Positions 1-9,030 of a stretch of DNA of 64,000 nucleotides are shown piece by piece. The stretch comes from CAVTWS01 sp963738445. GTDB lineage: Bacteria; Actinomycetota; Acidimicrobiia; Acidimicrobiales; SHLQ01. The stretch covers positions 124,001-188,000 of the forward strand of contig CAVTWS010000015.1 of the NCBI GenBank assembly GCA_963738445.1, given 5' to 3'. Numbering within the stretch: position 1 is the first letter of the stretch; each line of letters starts with the position of its first letter. Made by a program: the position numbers and the translations under genes. The notes under the pieces were generated by a model that ran no database searches, had not been told where the DNA came from, and saw only the letters and a list, made by a program, of their open reading frames with translations.

Positions 1-1
1 C

Positions 2-799
2 CCCGTCGGCCTCATCCTCTCTCTCGACGGCCGGGCCAACCCGCTGGCCGGCTCACCCACCTACCAGTCGCTCGCTGCCCGGCCCCGGCCCGAACGGGCT
101 GCCGAGCTCCGACGACCCGAGGTGCGGGAGCGGGTGCTGAACGAGCTCGGCGATCGTGCCGGCACCTTGGCGGCCTTCCCGCACGTCTTCACCCTGGGCG
201 ACCCGCCCCGCTACGACCAGCCCCTCGACCAGACGATCGGAGCCCGGGCGGAGCGAGCGGGAGTCAGCCCGACCGAGGTGGCCTACGACGACCTCGCCGC
301 CGGCGACGGCGACGCCATGTTGTTCGTGCCCGTCACCAACTTCGAGCAGCGATCGTTCGCGGCGGTGCGGGAGATGCTCGCCCACCCGTTGACCGTGCCC
401 GGGCTGGGCGACGCCGGCGCCCACTGCACGATGATCTGCGACGGCAGCTTCCCGACCTACATGTTGTCGTACTGGGGTCGGCAGGCGCCGGCCGACCAAC
501 GGTTCCCGATCGAGTGGCTGGTGAAGAGCCAGGCCGCCGACACCGCCTCGCTGGTCGGCCTCGACGATCGCGGAGTGCTCGCTCCGGGCCGGCGGGCGGA
601 TGTGAACCTGATCGACCTGGACGAGCTCGACATCAGCCGTCCCGAGATGATCGACGATCTCCCGGCCGGTGGTCGTCGACTCGTCCAGCGCGCCTCCGGG
701 TACCGAGCCACGCTGGTCGCCGGGCAGGTGGTCATGCGCGACGGTGAACCGACGGGTGCGCTTCCCGGCCGGGTCGTCCGAGGTGCACGCTCGGCATGA
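2..799 (+). CDS. N-acyl-D-amino-acid deacylase-like amidohydrolase (5' partial)
   Basis: The reading frame is open from base 2, so the N-terminus lies left of the window. About 265 C-terminal residues remain. The segment 'PGLGDAGAHCTMICDG' carries the Asp/His metal-site motif of the amidohydrolase-3 family (D-aminoacylases and relatives). The C-terminal 'VLAPGRRADVNLIDLD' is the usual closing beta-sandwich motif of amidohydrolases. The family hydrolyses amide bonds of N-acyl-D-amino acids or related cyclic amides, with Zn in the cytoplasm. The substrate cannot be told from this part. The stop overlaps the ATG of the next gene (ATGA), so the two are probably co-transcribed. Confidence 0.8.
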   Translation, partial: PVGLILSLDGRANPLAGSPTYQSLAARPRPERAAELRRPEVRERVLNELGDRAGTLAAFPHVFTLGDPPRYDQPLDQTIGARAERAGVSPTEVAYDDLAAGDGDAMLFVPVTNFEQRSFAAVREMLAHPLTVPGLGDAGAHCTMICDGSFPTYMLSYWGRQAPADQRFPIEWLVKSQAADTASLVGLDDRGVLAPGRRADVNLIDLDELDISRPEMIDDLPAGGRRLVQRASGYRATLVAGQVVMRDGEPTGALPGRVVRGARSA

Positions 800-2040
800 C
801 CGATGTGATCATTGTCGGTGCCGGGGCCGCCGGGTTGGTGTGTGCCGCCGACCTGAGCCGAACGGGCGCGGACTGTCGGCTCCTCGAAGCGTCGGACGGT
901 GTCGGAGGCCGGGTTCGCACCGACACGGTCGACGGCTTCCACCTCGACCGCGGGTTCCAGATCCTGCTCACCGCTTACCCGCAGGTTCGCGCCCGCCTCG
1001 ATCTCGACGCCCTCGATCTTCGTCGCTTCGAACCGGGCGCGGCGGTGTGGCGTCACGGTCGTTTCCATCACGTGGCCGATCCGCTCCGAGCCCCGCGCCA
1101 CCTGGTGAGCACGGTCCGGGCCCCGATCGGTACGGTCGCCGACAAGGCTCGGCTGGCCCGGCTGGTCATCGATGTTCGGCGGGGTCGGGTCGACGGCCTG
1201 CTTCGGCGACCCGACATGTCGACTGCGGAACGACTCCGCCGGGCCGGCTTCTCGGCCGGCATGATCGAGGCGTTCTGGCGACCGCTGTTCTCGGGAATTC
1301 AGCTCGACCCCGACCTCGAGGTCTCGAGCCGACGTTTCGATGTGATCCTGCGGATGTTGGCGGTGGGGTCCACGGGTGTGCCGGCGGCGGGCATCGGTGC
1401 CGTCACCGATCAGCTGGCCTCCGTCCTGCCTGACGGTGTCCTGAGCTTGCTCAGCCCGGTCGACCGGGCGACGACGGCCGGGGTCACGCTGGCCTCGGGC
1501 GAACGCCTCACGGCCCGGGCGGTGGTCGTCGCCACCGATGGTCCGGCCGCGCATCGCCTCCTCGGCGAACGGGTGGCCGACCCGGGGTCGCGGGCAGCGG
1601 CCGCGTGCTGGTTCAGCGCGCCGACCGCGCCGCGTCCCGGTCCTGTCCTGATGCTCGAGGGTGACGGTCCCTCCGGGGGCCCGGCGGCCAACGTGGCGGT
1701 CATGAGCGAGGTCGCCCCCACCTACGCGCCCCCGGGTCGGGCCCTGATCGTCGCCGCGGTGCCGGGCCCGGCAGCACTCCACCCCGATCTCGCCACCGCG
1801 GTACGTGAGCAGCTCGCCCGTTGGTTCGGATCGATGGTGCGGGACTGGGAACACCTCCGCACCGACATCATCCCCCATGGTCAGCCGCTCCAGTCGCCGC
1901 CGTTCGCACCCCGGCGCCGGGTTGCGCTCGGCGACGGCCTGTTCGTGTGCGGCGACCATCGCGACACCGCTTCGCTCCAGGGCGCCATGTTCAGCGGTGA
2001 GCGAACGGCGAGGGCCGTACGCGCCCATCTGAGCCGCTGA
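796..2040 (+). CDS. NAD(P)/FAD-dependent amine oxidase-like oxidoreductase
   Basis: A 414-residue protein opens with a Rossmann FAD-binding motif 'IIVGAGAAGLVCAADL' (residues about 5-20), followed by the 'LLEASDGVGGRVRTD' motif of the flavin amine oxidase / phytoene desaturase / protoporphyrinogen oxidase superfamily. The C-terminal 'LFVCGDHRDTASLQGAMFSGERTARAV' region is the second FAD contact seen in these enzymes. ATG at 796 overlaps the upstream stop by 4 bp. I infer an FAD-dependent oxidase or desaturase of an amine, isoprenoid or lipid. The exact substrate is not visible. Soluble; no signal peptide. Confidence 0.8.
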   Translation: MTDVIIVGAGAAGLVCAADLSRTGADCRLLEASDGVGGRVRTDTVDGFHLDRGFQILLTAYPQVRARLDLDALDLRRFEPGAAVWRHGRFHHVADPLRAPRHLVSTVRAPIGTVADKARLARLVIDVRRGRVDGLLRRPDMSTAERLRRAGFSAGMIEAFWRPLFSGIQLDPDLEVSSRRFDVILRMLAVGSTGVPAAGIGAVTDQLASVLPDGVLSLLSPVDRATTAGVTLASGERLTARAVVVATDGPAAHRLLGERVADPGSRAAAACWFSAPTAPRPGPVLMLEGDGPSGGPAANVAVMSEVAPTYAPPGRALIVAAVPGPAALHPDLATAVREQLARWFGSMVRDWEHLRTDIIPHGQPLQSPPFAPRRRVALGDGLFVCGDHRDTASLQGAMFSGERTARAVRAHLSR

Positions 2041-2138
2041 TCGCCATCGAGCCGACCGGTATCGGGGCGGGTCATGGCGGATACTGGAGCCGTCGTGAGC
2101 GGGCCACTCGCACATCGCCTTCGAACGGAGAGACATCC

Positions 2139-4388
2139 ATGACCCGACGGTCTGTCGTGCCCGCCTTCCTCGTCGCGGCCCTGGCCGGGCTGCTCCTGTC
2201 GTCGCAGGCGGTGCTGTCCGCGCCGCCCGCCCACGCCGCGGCCCCATCAGTGCCAGGGCTCGTCGATGTCACGGTCGCCACCGGCGTGGGGACTCCGACC
2301 GCCCTGGCGTTCGCCGCTGACGGCCGCTTGTTCGTGGCGTCGAAGAACGGCGTCGTACGGGTCGTGGAGAACGGTGCGCTGGTCGGAACGCCCGTCCTGT
2401 CCCTGTCGGTGAACTCCGATGGCGAACGCGGCCTGATCGGCCTGGCGTTGGCCCCCGACTTCGCCACCAGCCGCCGGCTCTACGTGCACTACACCACACC
2501 GTCGAGCCCGCACGGGCGGGTGTCGTGGTTCACCGTGACGGGCAACGTGGCCGCCGACGAGCACGTCGTGCTCGATCTGCCGGCCTTGTCGGCGACGAAC
2601 CACAACGGGGGCGCTCTCGCCTTCGGCCCGGACGGCATGCTGTACGTGGCGGTCGGTGAGAACGCCGTGGCCGATCGCGCCCAGGACCTCCAGTCACCGT
2701 TCGGCAAGATCCTGCGCCTCACCCCCGATGGCGGCGTCCCCCTCGACAACCCGGCGGTGAGCCAGCCGATCAGCTATCCGGACATGGTGTGGGCCTCCGG
2801 CTTGCGGAACCCGTTCACCATGGCGTTCCAGCCCGGCACCGGGCGGCTGTTCATCAACGATGTCGGATCGTCGCGATTCGAGGAGATCAACGAGGGATCG
2901 GCCGGAACGAATTACGGGTGGCCGGCGACGGAAGGGCCCGGTTCGCCCGGACTCGTGTACTCGTACGGCCGCAGCGACGGCTGCTCGATCATCGGCGGCG
3001 CCTTCTACAATCCCGCGGTCGTCGAGTTGCCCTCCGACCTCGTCGGTCGTTACGTCTTCAGCGACTACTGCGGCGGCTGGATCCGTGCGCTCGACCCGAC
3101 CACGGGTCAGGTCACCCAGCTGGCCGCCGGGCTGGCGTCGCCCACGGCCCTGACCGTGGGACCCGACGGCGGCATCTACTACGGCGAGAACGGACGGGTG
3201 GGTCGTCTCGGCGCCACCCGCGCCACGCCGTCGGCACCCGTCACGATCGGCGAACCGAGCCGGTACACGCCGGTCGCCCCTGAGCGGCTGCTCGACACCC
3301 GGATCGGGCTCGGGGCCCCCACCGGTGCGTTGGGGGTCAACGGTCAGATCCGGCTGTCGGTGGCCGGACGAGGTCCCGTACCGAGCTCGGGGGTCGATGC
3401 TGTCGTGCTCAACGTGACCGCCACCGAGGCGGCGGGCGCCGGATTCGTGACCGTCTTCCCCGCCGGTTCGCCGCGCCCCAACGTGTCGAGTCTGAACCTC
3501 GAGTTCGCCGGCCAGACGGCCGCGAACCAGGTGACCGTCGAGCTCGGGGCCAACGGCGCCGTCGACCTCTTCAGCCAGAGCGGAACCCACCTCGTCGCCG
3601 ATGTGGAGGGCTACTACATCGCCGACACCAGCTCACGGGCCGGACGGTTCGTGGCGGCACCGGTACCGCAGCGTCTGCTCGACACCCGGGACGGCACGGG
3701 TGCCCCCGCAGGCCAGCTCGGCATCGGGGGTCGGATCGACCTCCAGGTCCGTGGCGTCGGACCGGTGCCGGCGTCGGGGGTGTCAGCGGTCGTTCTCAAC
3801 CTCACCGGGGTCAACGGGGCTGTTCCCGGCTTCGTCACGGCCTGGCCGAGCGGTGCCGCTCGTCCGGAGGCGTCGAACCTCAACCTGGCGCCGGGCGAGA
3901 TCCGTCCCAACCTCGTCACCGTGCCGCTCGGCGCCGACGGAAAGGTCTCGCTCTTCACGCAGGCGCCCGGTCATCTCGTGGCCGATGTGATCGGTTGGTA
4001 CACCGACGCCACGGCGCCGGAGTCCTCCGCCGGCCTGTTCGTCCCCATCTCCCCGACCCGCGTGCTCGACACCCGCACCGCCCGGCTCGCGCCGCTCGGG
4101 GTGGGCGAGACGATCCGGATCGGCATCGGCGGCACCGTGGTCGACCCGGACCGCCGAGCCGCCGCCCTGGTCGTCAACGCCACGATCACTGCGGCCGGTT
4201 CAGCCGGATTCGTGACGCTGTGGCCGGCCGGGCAGAACCGTCCGCTGAGCTCGAACCTCAATGCCAGCAGGCCGGGCCAGACGGTGCCCAATGCCGCCGT
4301 GGTGGGTCTCGGGTCGGGCGCGTTCGACGCCTTCAGCCAGAGCGGCACGCACCTGGTGTTCGACGTGGCCGGCTGGTTCCAGAGCTGA
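2139..4388 (+). CDS. secreted GSDH-type PQQ-dependent sugar dehydrogenase with three C-terminal surface repeats
   Basis: A 749-residue protein. Residues 1-34 form a Sec signal peptide (charged 'MTRR', hydrophobic core, AxA site at 'AHAAAP'). Residues about 45-365 match the glucose/sorbosone dehydrogenase beta-propeller: 'ERGLIGLALAPDF', 'NHNGGALAFGPDGMLYVAVG', 'SGLRNPFTMAFQP', 'NYGWP'. Three repeats of about 120-125 residues follow (about 375-497, 498-623, 624-749). Each opens with 'RLLDTR' or 'RVLDTR', has a 'VVLNVT/VVLNLT' strand and closes with 'HLVADVxGYY' or 'HLVFDVAGWF'. Such repeats are common on secreted proteins of Acidimicrobiia and probably mediate surface attachment or folding. 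The start has a good SD (GGAGAG, 2128-2133). It likely oxidises sugars outside the membrane, or is a structural propeller without PQQ activity. Confidence 0.8.
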   Translation: MTRRSVVPAFLVAALAGLLLSSQAVLSAPPAHAAAPSVPGLVDVTVATGVGTPTALAFAADGRLFVASKNGVVRVVENGALVGTPVLSLSVNSDGERGLIGLALAPDFATSRRLYVHYTTPSSPHGRVSWFTVTGNVAADEHVVLDLPALSATNHNGGALAFGPDGMLYVAVGENAVADRAQDLQSPFGKILRLTPDGGVPLDNPAVSQPISYPDMVWASGLRNPFTMAFQPGTGRLFINDVGSSRFEEINEGSAGTNYGWPATEGPGSPGLVYSYGRSDGCSIIGGAFYNPAVVELPSDLVGRYVFSDYCGGWIRALDPTTGQVTQLAAGLASPTALTVGPDGGIYYGENGRVGRLGATRATPSAPVTIGEPSRYTPVAPERLLDTRIGLGAPTGALGVNGQIRLSVAGRGPVPSSGVDAVVLNVTATEAAGAGFVTVFPAGSPRPNVSSLNLEFAGQTAANQVTVELGANGAVDLFSQSGTHLVADVEGYYIADTSSRAGRFVAAPVPQRLLDTRDGTGAPAGQLGIGGRIDLQVRGVGPVPASGVSAVVLNLTGVNGAVPGFVTAWPSGAARPEASNLNLAPGEIRPNLVTVPLGADGKVSLFTQAPGHLVADVIGWYTDATAPESSAGLFVPISPTRVLDTRTARLAPLGVGETIRIGIGGTVVDPDRRAAALVVNATITAAGSAGFVTLWPAGQNRPLSSNLNASRPGQTVPNAAVVGLGSGAFDAFSQSGTHLVFDVAGWFQS

Positions 4389-4422
4389 CGACAGCCTGGG
4401 TGGCCGGCCGGCTCCGAGCGCC

Positions 4423-5079
4423 TTACCGCCGGCGCAACATCGTGTAGATCGGCGCCATCTTCTGCCGGGTGGACTCCGGGAGCGGCACCGGTTCGCCCAG
4501 TGCCCGCGCGCCCCACACCATTTCGGCGGTCACTTCGACGAGGTTGGCGATCTTGAGCGCGTCTCGCGGCGAGGTACCGACGGTGAGCAGTCCGTGGTTC
4601 GCCATGAGGACGGCGGCCCGATCACCCACCCAACGGCTCACCTCCTCGGCCAACTCGTCGGAGCCGGTCATCTCGTAGTTCGCCACGGGGACGTCGCCGC
4701 CCACGAAGACGTCGACCTCCTCGATGACGCAGGGGATCGGTTGCCGGGTGATGGCGAACATCGTGCAGAACTTGGCGTGACAGTGGATCACGGCGTGGAT
4801 CTCGGGATAGGTGCGGAGGCACGCCAGGTGGAGCGCCTTCTCCGTGGTCGGCGATCGGGTTCCCTCGATCACGGTGCCGTTGAGGTCGCAGACCACGAGA
4901 TCGTCGACCGTCATGGACTCATAGGGGAGTGACGACGGCGTGAGGACCGCCGTCCCGTCCGGTAGCCGTGCCGAGAAGTTGCCGGCGGTGCCATGGACCA
5001 GGTTGATGCGCAGGCTCTCCTGCGCGACCCAGAGCAACTCGGCCTTGATCTCGTCCGGGGTGCCGTTCACTGATGTCAT
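4423..5079 (-). CDS. class II aldolase/adducin family protein
   Basis: A 218-residue protein matching the class II (Zn-dependent) aldolase fold of L-fuculose-1-phosphate aldolase: 'GTAGNFSARLPDG' phosphate-binding region, 'SPTTEKALHLACLR' with the catalytic Glu, 'VIHCHAKFC' with two metal His residues, and 'MANHGLLTVG' with the third. The family cleaves or forms sugar phosphates by retro-aldol chemistry or dehydrates methylthioribulose phosphate. The substrate here is unknown. Its ATG overlaps the stop of the upstream AAA/M41 gene (shared bases 5076-5079), so both come from one transcript. It ends 34 bp from the convergent dehydrogenase gene. Confidence 0.82.
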   Translation of the reverse strand: MTSVNGTPDEIKAELLWVAQESLRINLVHGTAGNFSARLPDGTAVLTPSSLPYESMTVDDLVVCDLNGTVIEGTRSPTTEKALHLACLRTYPEIHAVIHCHAKFCTMFAITRQPIPCVIEEVDVFVGGDVPVANYEMTGSDELAEEVSRWVGDRAAVLMANHGLLTVGTSPRDALKIANLVEVTAEMVWGARALGEPVPLPESTRQKMAPIYTMLRRR

Positions 5080-6965
5080 CGGGATTCTCCTTCGAGCACT
5101 GCTGCGTAGTTGCCGACCAACAGGTGTCCTTCGGGTTTGACGTCGGCGTCGAGATCGTGGCGGGTGAGCACGGCGGCGATCGCGGCGCCGTCCATGGCCC
5201 CGGCGCGTCGCACCGAGCCCGCGAGATCAACGAGCGCCTTCTGATGGTCACGAAGGAGCTGACGGGTGTCCGCGACCAGGCGGGCCATCATCTTCTCGAT
5301 GTCCGGATCGGTGACCGATCGATCCATGGTCGCGGGACCGTCGAGCGTGTACGTCGCCTGGAACTCGGCGTCGAACCCGTAGCGGCGCACCAGTTCGATC
5401 ACCGTGAAGGTCGCCGCCTCACGATCGTGGCCGCGCCCGATCGACGCATTGCCCTCTTCGAAGACGAGGTCCTCGGCCAACCCGCCGGCGAGCAGCACCT
5501 TCACCTTGTTGACGAGGGAATCCCGGGTCTCGTGGATCTGATGAGGGAAGGTGAACCCGGCGGCGTAGCTCGACGCCACCCGCGCCGTGAGCTGGAGGGG
5601 CGTGACACCGAAGAGCACGGAGTAGGCCACGGCATGCCCGGCCTCGTGGACGGCGACGTTGGCGACGACATCGTCCCGGTTGCTCTCGCGGATGCTGTCG
5701 ATCCGACCGACGAACGGGTGGCGTTGGGTCGAGCCGCCGATGCGGGCGACCATCTGGGAGCGGTCTCCGTCGTACGAGAGATCCAGGTGGGTGTGGCCCT
5801 TGATGAGGGCGTCGAAGACCAGACGGGTCAGGTTCGCCTCGACGATGTCGATCACGGTCGAGAACACCGGGCGGACACCTTGAACCGGGAACACACCGTT
5901 CCGGTAGACGAGGTGGCCGATCGAGGGATCGATCGTGACGCTGACCCCGAAGAGGCGTTCGACCCGCTCGGAGACCCGGTCGAGCTCGCGCCCGATGAGC
6001 TCCTCGAAGTCTCGCCGGCGGAGGCTGCGGTAGATGAGGTGGATGTTGCCGAACCGGGCGACCTGTTCGGGCCGGAACCGTCGCAACAGGGCGTTCTTCA
6101 CGTCGACCACGGTGATCTTGGCGGTGTAGGCGGCGAAGATGTCCGCGTCGACATCGGCCTCCGACGCCTGGCCGGCCATGGCGAAGGCCTCGTCGAGGTT
6201 GCCGCTGATGATGCACAGGGTTCTCGAGTGGTCGATCGGCTCGTACGGAGTCCTCGAGATCCGCAGCCGCTCGAGCTCCCGCTCCATCCGGTCGAGGGTC
6301 CAGGTCGCGACGGTGGCGGGGTCGGCGTCGATGCCGGTCAACGCGATGATCTGGTTGGCATCCCAGATGCCGATCTCCTGGTCGAGCGGGTCGACGGCGT
6401 CGCCGGCCGGGTTGCGTTGACGGAACCCTCGGTCGTACTGGATCTGGGCGACTCGGTCCTTCAACATCCACTTGAGCGTGCTGCGATCGCGGCGAGCCAG
6501 ACGGCCGTCGCTCAGGAGCTCCCAGAAGTCGGCGAACCGGCCCCCGTTGTCCTTGTCCGAACCGTCGGGGTTGCGGGTCGCGAACCGTTGGATCTCGTCG
6601 AAGAGCACGATGGCCGGCTGGCCGTCGTCGATGCCTCCGTTGGCGAGCATCGCCGCCACCGTCGGCGCGTAGCTGTCGCCACCGAGCTCGACCTCGCAGA
6701 ACCGGTCCTGGAACTCCAGGTACCGGACGAGTTTGCGGACCAGGTCGGTCTTGCCGACGCCGGTCATCCCCCAGAGGTTGACGATCACCGGTCGGGTCAG
6801 CAGCTCGGGCATGAGGTACCAGATGCGGACGTAGTCGCACAGCTCGTCGATGATGCCGTCGATGCCGACGAAGTCGTGCTTGAGTTGACGCCGCGCCCGG
6901 TCCAGCGTGCGCTGGCGACGTTTGATCAACGCGTGGTCGACGGCGAACACCGAGGGTTTGGGCAC
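5076..6965 (-). CDS. AAA ATPase fused to FtsH-like M41 zinc peptidase, no membrane segment
   Basis: A protein of 629 residues from the GTG at 6965; an in-frame ATG at 7199 would run through the divergent gene. Walker A 'GMTGVGKT' is at 66-73, Walker B 'IVLFDE' at 119-124, a sensor-1-like Asn in 'IISGN' near 256, and a possible arginine finger in 'LLRRFRPE' near 296. About 130 residues separate Walker B from sensor 1, longer than usual. The C-terminal part has the M41 zinc site HEAGH (440-444), 'LLAGGLAEDLVFEE' and a downstream Asp (about 514, 'GRGHDREAAT') where FtsH has its third ligand. FtsH is membrane-anchored; here I see no hydrophobic segment. It is inferred to be a soluble ATP-dependent protease, co-transcribed with the aldolase gene. 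Confidence 0.75.
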   Translation of the reverse strand: MPKPSVFAVDHALIKRRQRTLDRARRQLKHDFVGIDGIIDELCDYVRIWYLMPELLTRPVIVNLWGMTGVGKTDLVRKLVRYLEFQDRFCEVELGGDSYAPTVAAMLANGGIDDGQPAIVLFDEIQRFATRNPDGSDKDNGGRFADFWELLSDGRLARRDRSTLKWMLKDRVAQIQYDRGFRQRNPAGDAVDPLDQEIGIWDANQIIALTGIDADPATVATWTLDRMERELERLRISRTPYEPIDHSRTLCIISGNLDEAFAMAGQASEADVDADIFAAYTAKITVVDVKNALLRRFRPEQVARFGNIHLIYRSLRRRDFEELIGRELDRVSERVERLFGVSVTIDPSIGHLVYRNGVFPVQGVRPVFSTVIDIVEANLTRLVFDALIKGHTHLDLSYDGDRSQMVARIGGSTQRHPFVGRIDSIRESNRDDVVANVAVHEAGHAVAYSVLFGVTPLQLTARVASSYAAGFTFPHQIHETRDSLVNKVKVLLAGGLAEDLVFEEGNASIGRGHDREAATFTVIELVRRYGFDAEFQATYTLDGPATMDRSVTDPDIEKMMARLVADTRQLLRDHQKALVDLAGSVRRAGAMDGAAIAAVLTRHDLDADVKPEGHLLVGNYAAVLEGESR

Positions 6966-7056
6966 GGGGACACAGTACGCGCCGGCTGTCGCCGTCGGGC
7001 GAGCCACGGTACGGTCGAGCGAGGCGCAGGTCCCGTCGGTCGAGAAAGGCACCCTC

Positions 7057-8226
7057 ATGACCACTGATCTCTTCGATCGCCACACCGTCATCGACGTCGA
7101 TGCCCACCTCACCGAGCCGCCCGACGTCTGGACCGCTCGGTTCGCCTCGACGCACCACGACGCCGTGCCCCACATCGAGCGCATCGACGGCCGCGACACC
7201 TGGATGGCCGGCGGCGAGCGGATCGGCTCGCCCGGCTACTACTCCATGGCCGGTTGGAACGGGGTCATGCCCATCTCGATCCCCGAGACCTTCGACGACA
7301 TCCCGGCGTCGATGTATGACGCCTCGGCGCGGCTGGCCTTCCTCGACGAGCAGGGCATCCGGGCGCAGGTGCTCTATCCCAACGTGGGTGGATTCGGGAA
7401 CGGGTACTTCCTCCGTCTCGGCGACCGCGAGCTGGTCGCTCAGTGTGTCCAGGCCTACAACGACTTCTTGACCGACTGGTGCAGTGCCGACCCTGATCGC
7501 CTCGTCGCCGTGGCCGCGGTGCCGTTCTGGGACCTCGACTTCGCCATCGCCGAGGTGCAGCGGTGCGTGGCCAACGGCCATCGGGCAGTCAACTTCTGCA
7601 ACCAGCCCCAGGACTACGGCGAGAAGCCGCTCGCCCACCGACATTGGGATCGGTTCTGGGCGGCCGTCCAGGAGCTCGGGGTGTCGGTCAGCTTCCATGT
7701 CGGTGGCGGGTCGATGGGGACCCAGTTCGGTGACACCTCGGAGATGGGGTGGATGACCAACTTCGCCCGCGTGTCCACGACGATCTTCATGGACAACATG
7801 CGGTGCATCGGCGACCTGATCTTCGGCGGCGTGTGCCACCGCTTCCCAGACCTGAACTTCGTGTCCGTCGAATCAGGGGTGGGTTGGATACCGAGTGCCC
7901 TCGAGACGTTCGACTGGCAGTGGATGAACGGCGGCGTGCTCGACGAGCATCCCGAGTACGACCTGCTGCCGAGCGAGTACTTCCGCCGCCAGATCTACGG
8001 CTGCTTCTGGTTCGAACGCCAGACCGCCCTCGACACGCTGGCGGTGTACCCCGACAACATCCTGTTCGAGAGCGACTACCCGCACCCGACCTGCCAGCAC
8101 CCCGGGCCCCGCAGCCCGGCGCAGCGACCCCGCGACTATGCCGCCGAGCTGATGGCGGGCCTGCCCGACGACGTCATCAGCAAAGTGCTCCACGACACAG
8201 CAGCGACGCTTTACAAGCTGCCATGA
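7057..8226 (+). CDS. amidohydrolase-2 family metal-dependent hydrolase
   Basis: A protein of 389 residues from the ATG at 7057, which has an AGAAAGG ribosome site 7 nt upstream. It begins 'HTVIDVDAHLTEPPDVW', with the D-x-H metal motif of the amidohydrolase-2 (ACMSD-like) family, has the metal His in 'VSFHVGGG' and the late Asp in 'LFESDYPHPTCQHPG'. Members are TIM-barrel Zn hydrolases or decarboxylases of aromatic or other carboxylic acids. In Actinobacteria many unassigned paralogs sit beside enoyl-CoA hydratases and acyl-CoA enzymes, as here. The 3' end carries the first copy of a 23-bp direct repeat whose second copy forms the start of the next gene. Confidence 0.8.
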   Translation: MTTDLFDRHTVIDVDAHLTEPPDVWTARFASTHHDAVPHIERIDGRDTWMAGGERIGSPGYYSMAGWNGVMPISIPETFDDIPASMYDASARLAFLDEQGIRAQVLYPNVGGFGNGYFLRLGDRELVAQCVQAYNDFLTDWCSADPDRLVAVAAVPFWDLDFAIAEVQRCVANGHRAVNFCNQPQDYGEKPLAHRHWDRFWAAVQELGVSVSFHVGGGSMGTQFGDTSEMGWMTNFARVSTTIFMDNMRCIGDLIFGGVCHRFPDLNFVSVESGVGWIPSALETFDWQWMNGGVLDEHPEYDLLPSEYFRRQIYGCFWFERQTALDTLAVYPDNILFESDYPHPTCQHPGPRSPAQRPRDYAAELMAGLPDDVISKVLHDTAATLYKLP

Positions 8227-8253
8227 GCAGCAGCAGCGACGCTTTACAAGCTG
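8198..8253 (+). repeat. 23-bp perfect direct repeat (33-bp tandem duplication) across a gene junction
   Basis: The 23-mer beginning CAGCAGCGACGC and ending TTTACAAGCTG occurs at 8198-8220 and again, identical, at 8231-8253, a 33-bp period. The first copy encodes the C-terminus of the amidohydrolase ('AATLYKLP'). The second copy, read in another frame, encodes residues 3-11 of the crotonase gene starting at 8223. The duplication therefore supplies the N-terminal codons of the second gene and places its ATG on the TGA of the first. Confidence 0.9.
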
Positions 8254-9026
8254 TCGGAAGTGCCACCGAGGCGCCCGACCTCGGGAGCCCGCACCTCCAT
8301 GCGGACATCCGGAGTGGGGTGCTCCATGTCTGCATCGATCGACCGGAACGGCGCAACGCGTTCGCTCAGGACATGTACCGGGGCATCAAACGAGCGGCGA
8401 TCTGGGCCGACCGTCAGCCCGACATCGACGCCGTCTGCCTCACCGGAACCGATGCGTGGTTCGGTTCGGGCGGCGACCTCAGCCGTCGAGAGGACATCCC
8501 GGACCTGGCCACCGAATGGGACGGCACCGACCACTTCCCTTTCCGCCACATCGAACGTTGCCGCAAGATCTGGGTCGCCAAGATCAACGGGGCCTGCCAC
8601 GCCGGCGGCCTCGGAATCGCCCTGCACTGCGACGTGACCATCGCGTCCGATCGCGCCACGTTCCGCATTCCGGAGCTGCTCCGGGCGATCCCTGATCCGT
8701 ACATGCCCGACCGATTGGTCGCCGCGGTCGGTTTGGCGCGCGCCCGGTACCTGATCTTCACCGCCGCACCCATCGACGCCGCAACTGCGGCCGCCATCGG
8801 GCTGGTCGGTGCCGTGGTCCCGCACGACGATCTCGACCGCCATACAGAGTGGGCGCTGGAGCAGATCCGCCTCACCGGTCCTCACGCCCGAGCGACCATG
8901 AAGCGGGCGATCAACCGCCGGCTCCCGATCGGCGACCCGACGATGTTCCACACCGTCCCGAGCACCGAGATGGCCGAGGGCATGGCGTCGTTCCTGGAGC
9001 GCCGGCCCCCCGTCTGGCCCCGCTGA
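8223..9026 (+). CDS. enoyl-CoA hydratase/isomerase (crotonase) family protein
   Basis: A 267-residue crotonase-fold protein. The typical segments are 'RPERRNAFAQDMYRGIKRA', the oxyanion-hole strand 'GSGGDLS', and 'INGACHAGGLGIALHCDVTI' followed by 'ATFRIPELLRAIPD', where the Glu of 'IPEL' is at the position of a catalytic Glu in hydratases. The following sequence departs from the usual 'GxxPGxGG', so it may be an isomerase or hydrolase rather than a hydratase. The start ATG overlaps the upstream stop (ATGA) and the first ~11 residues come from a tandem duplication, so the ancestral start may have been different. Probably works on a CoA thioester connected to the preceding amidohydrolase. Confidence 0.78.
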   Translation: MSSSSDALQAVGSATEAPDLGSPHLHADIRSGVLHVCIDRPERRNAFAQDMYRGIKRAAIWADRQPDIDAVCLTGTDAWFGSGGDLSRREDIPDLATEWDGTDHFPFRHIERCRKIWVAKINGACHAGGLGIALHCDVTIASDRATFRIPELLRAIPDPYMPDRLVAAVGLARARYLIFTAAPIDAATAAAIGLVGAVVPHDDLDRHTEWALEQIRLTGPHARATMKRAINRRLPIGDPTMFHTVPSTEMAEGMASFLERRPPVWPR

Positions 9027-9030
9027 GGCG

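Noticed and set aside
5419..7839. Long minus-strand open frame (about 806 codons) overlapping the AAA-M41 gene and amidohydrolase
   Set aside because: It reads as Arg/Pro/His-rich low-complexity peptide antisense or out of frame to genes with clear family motifs; typical of high-GC shadow frames.
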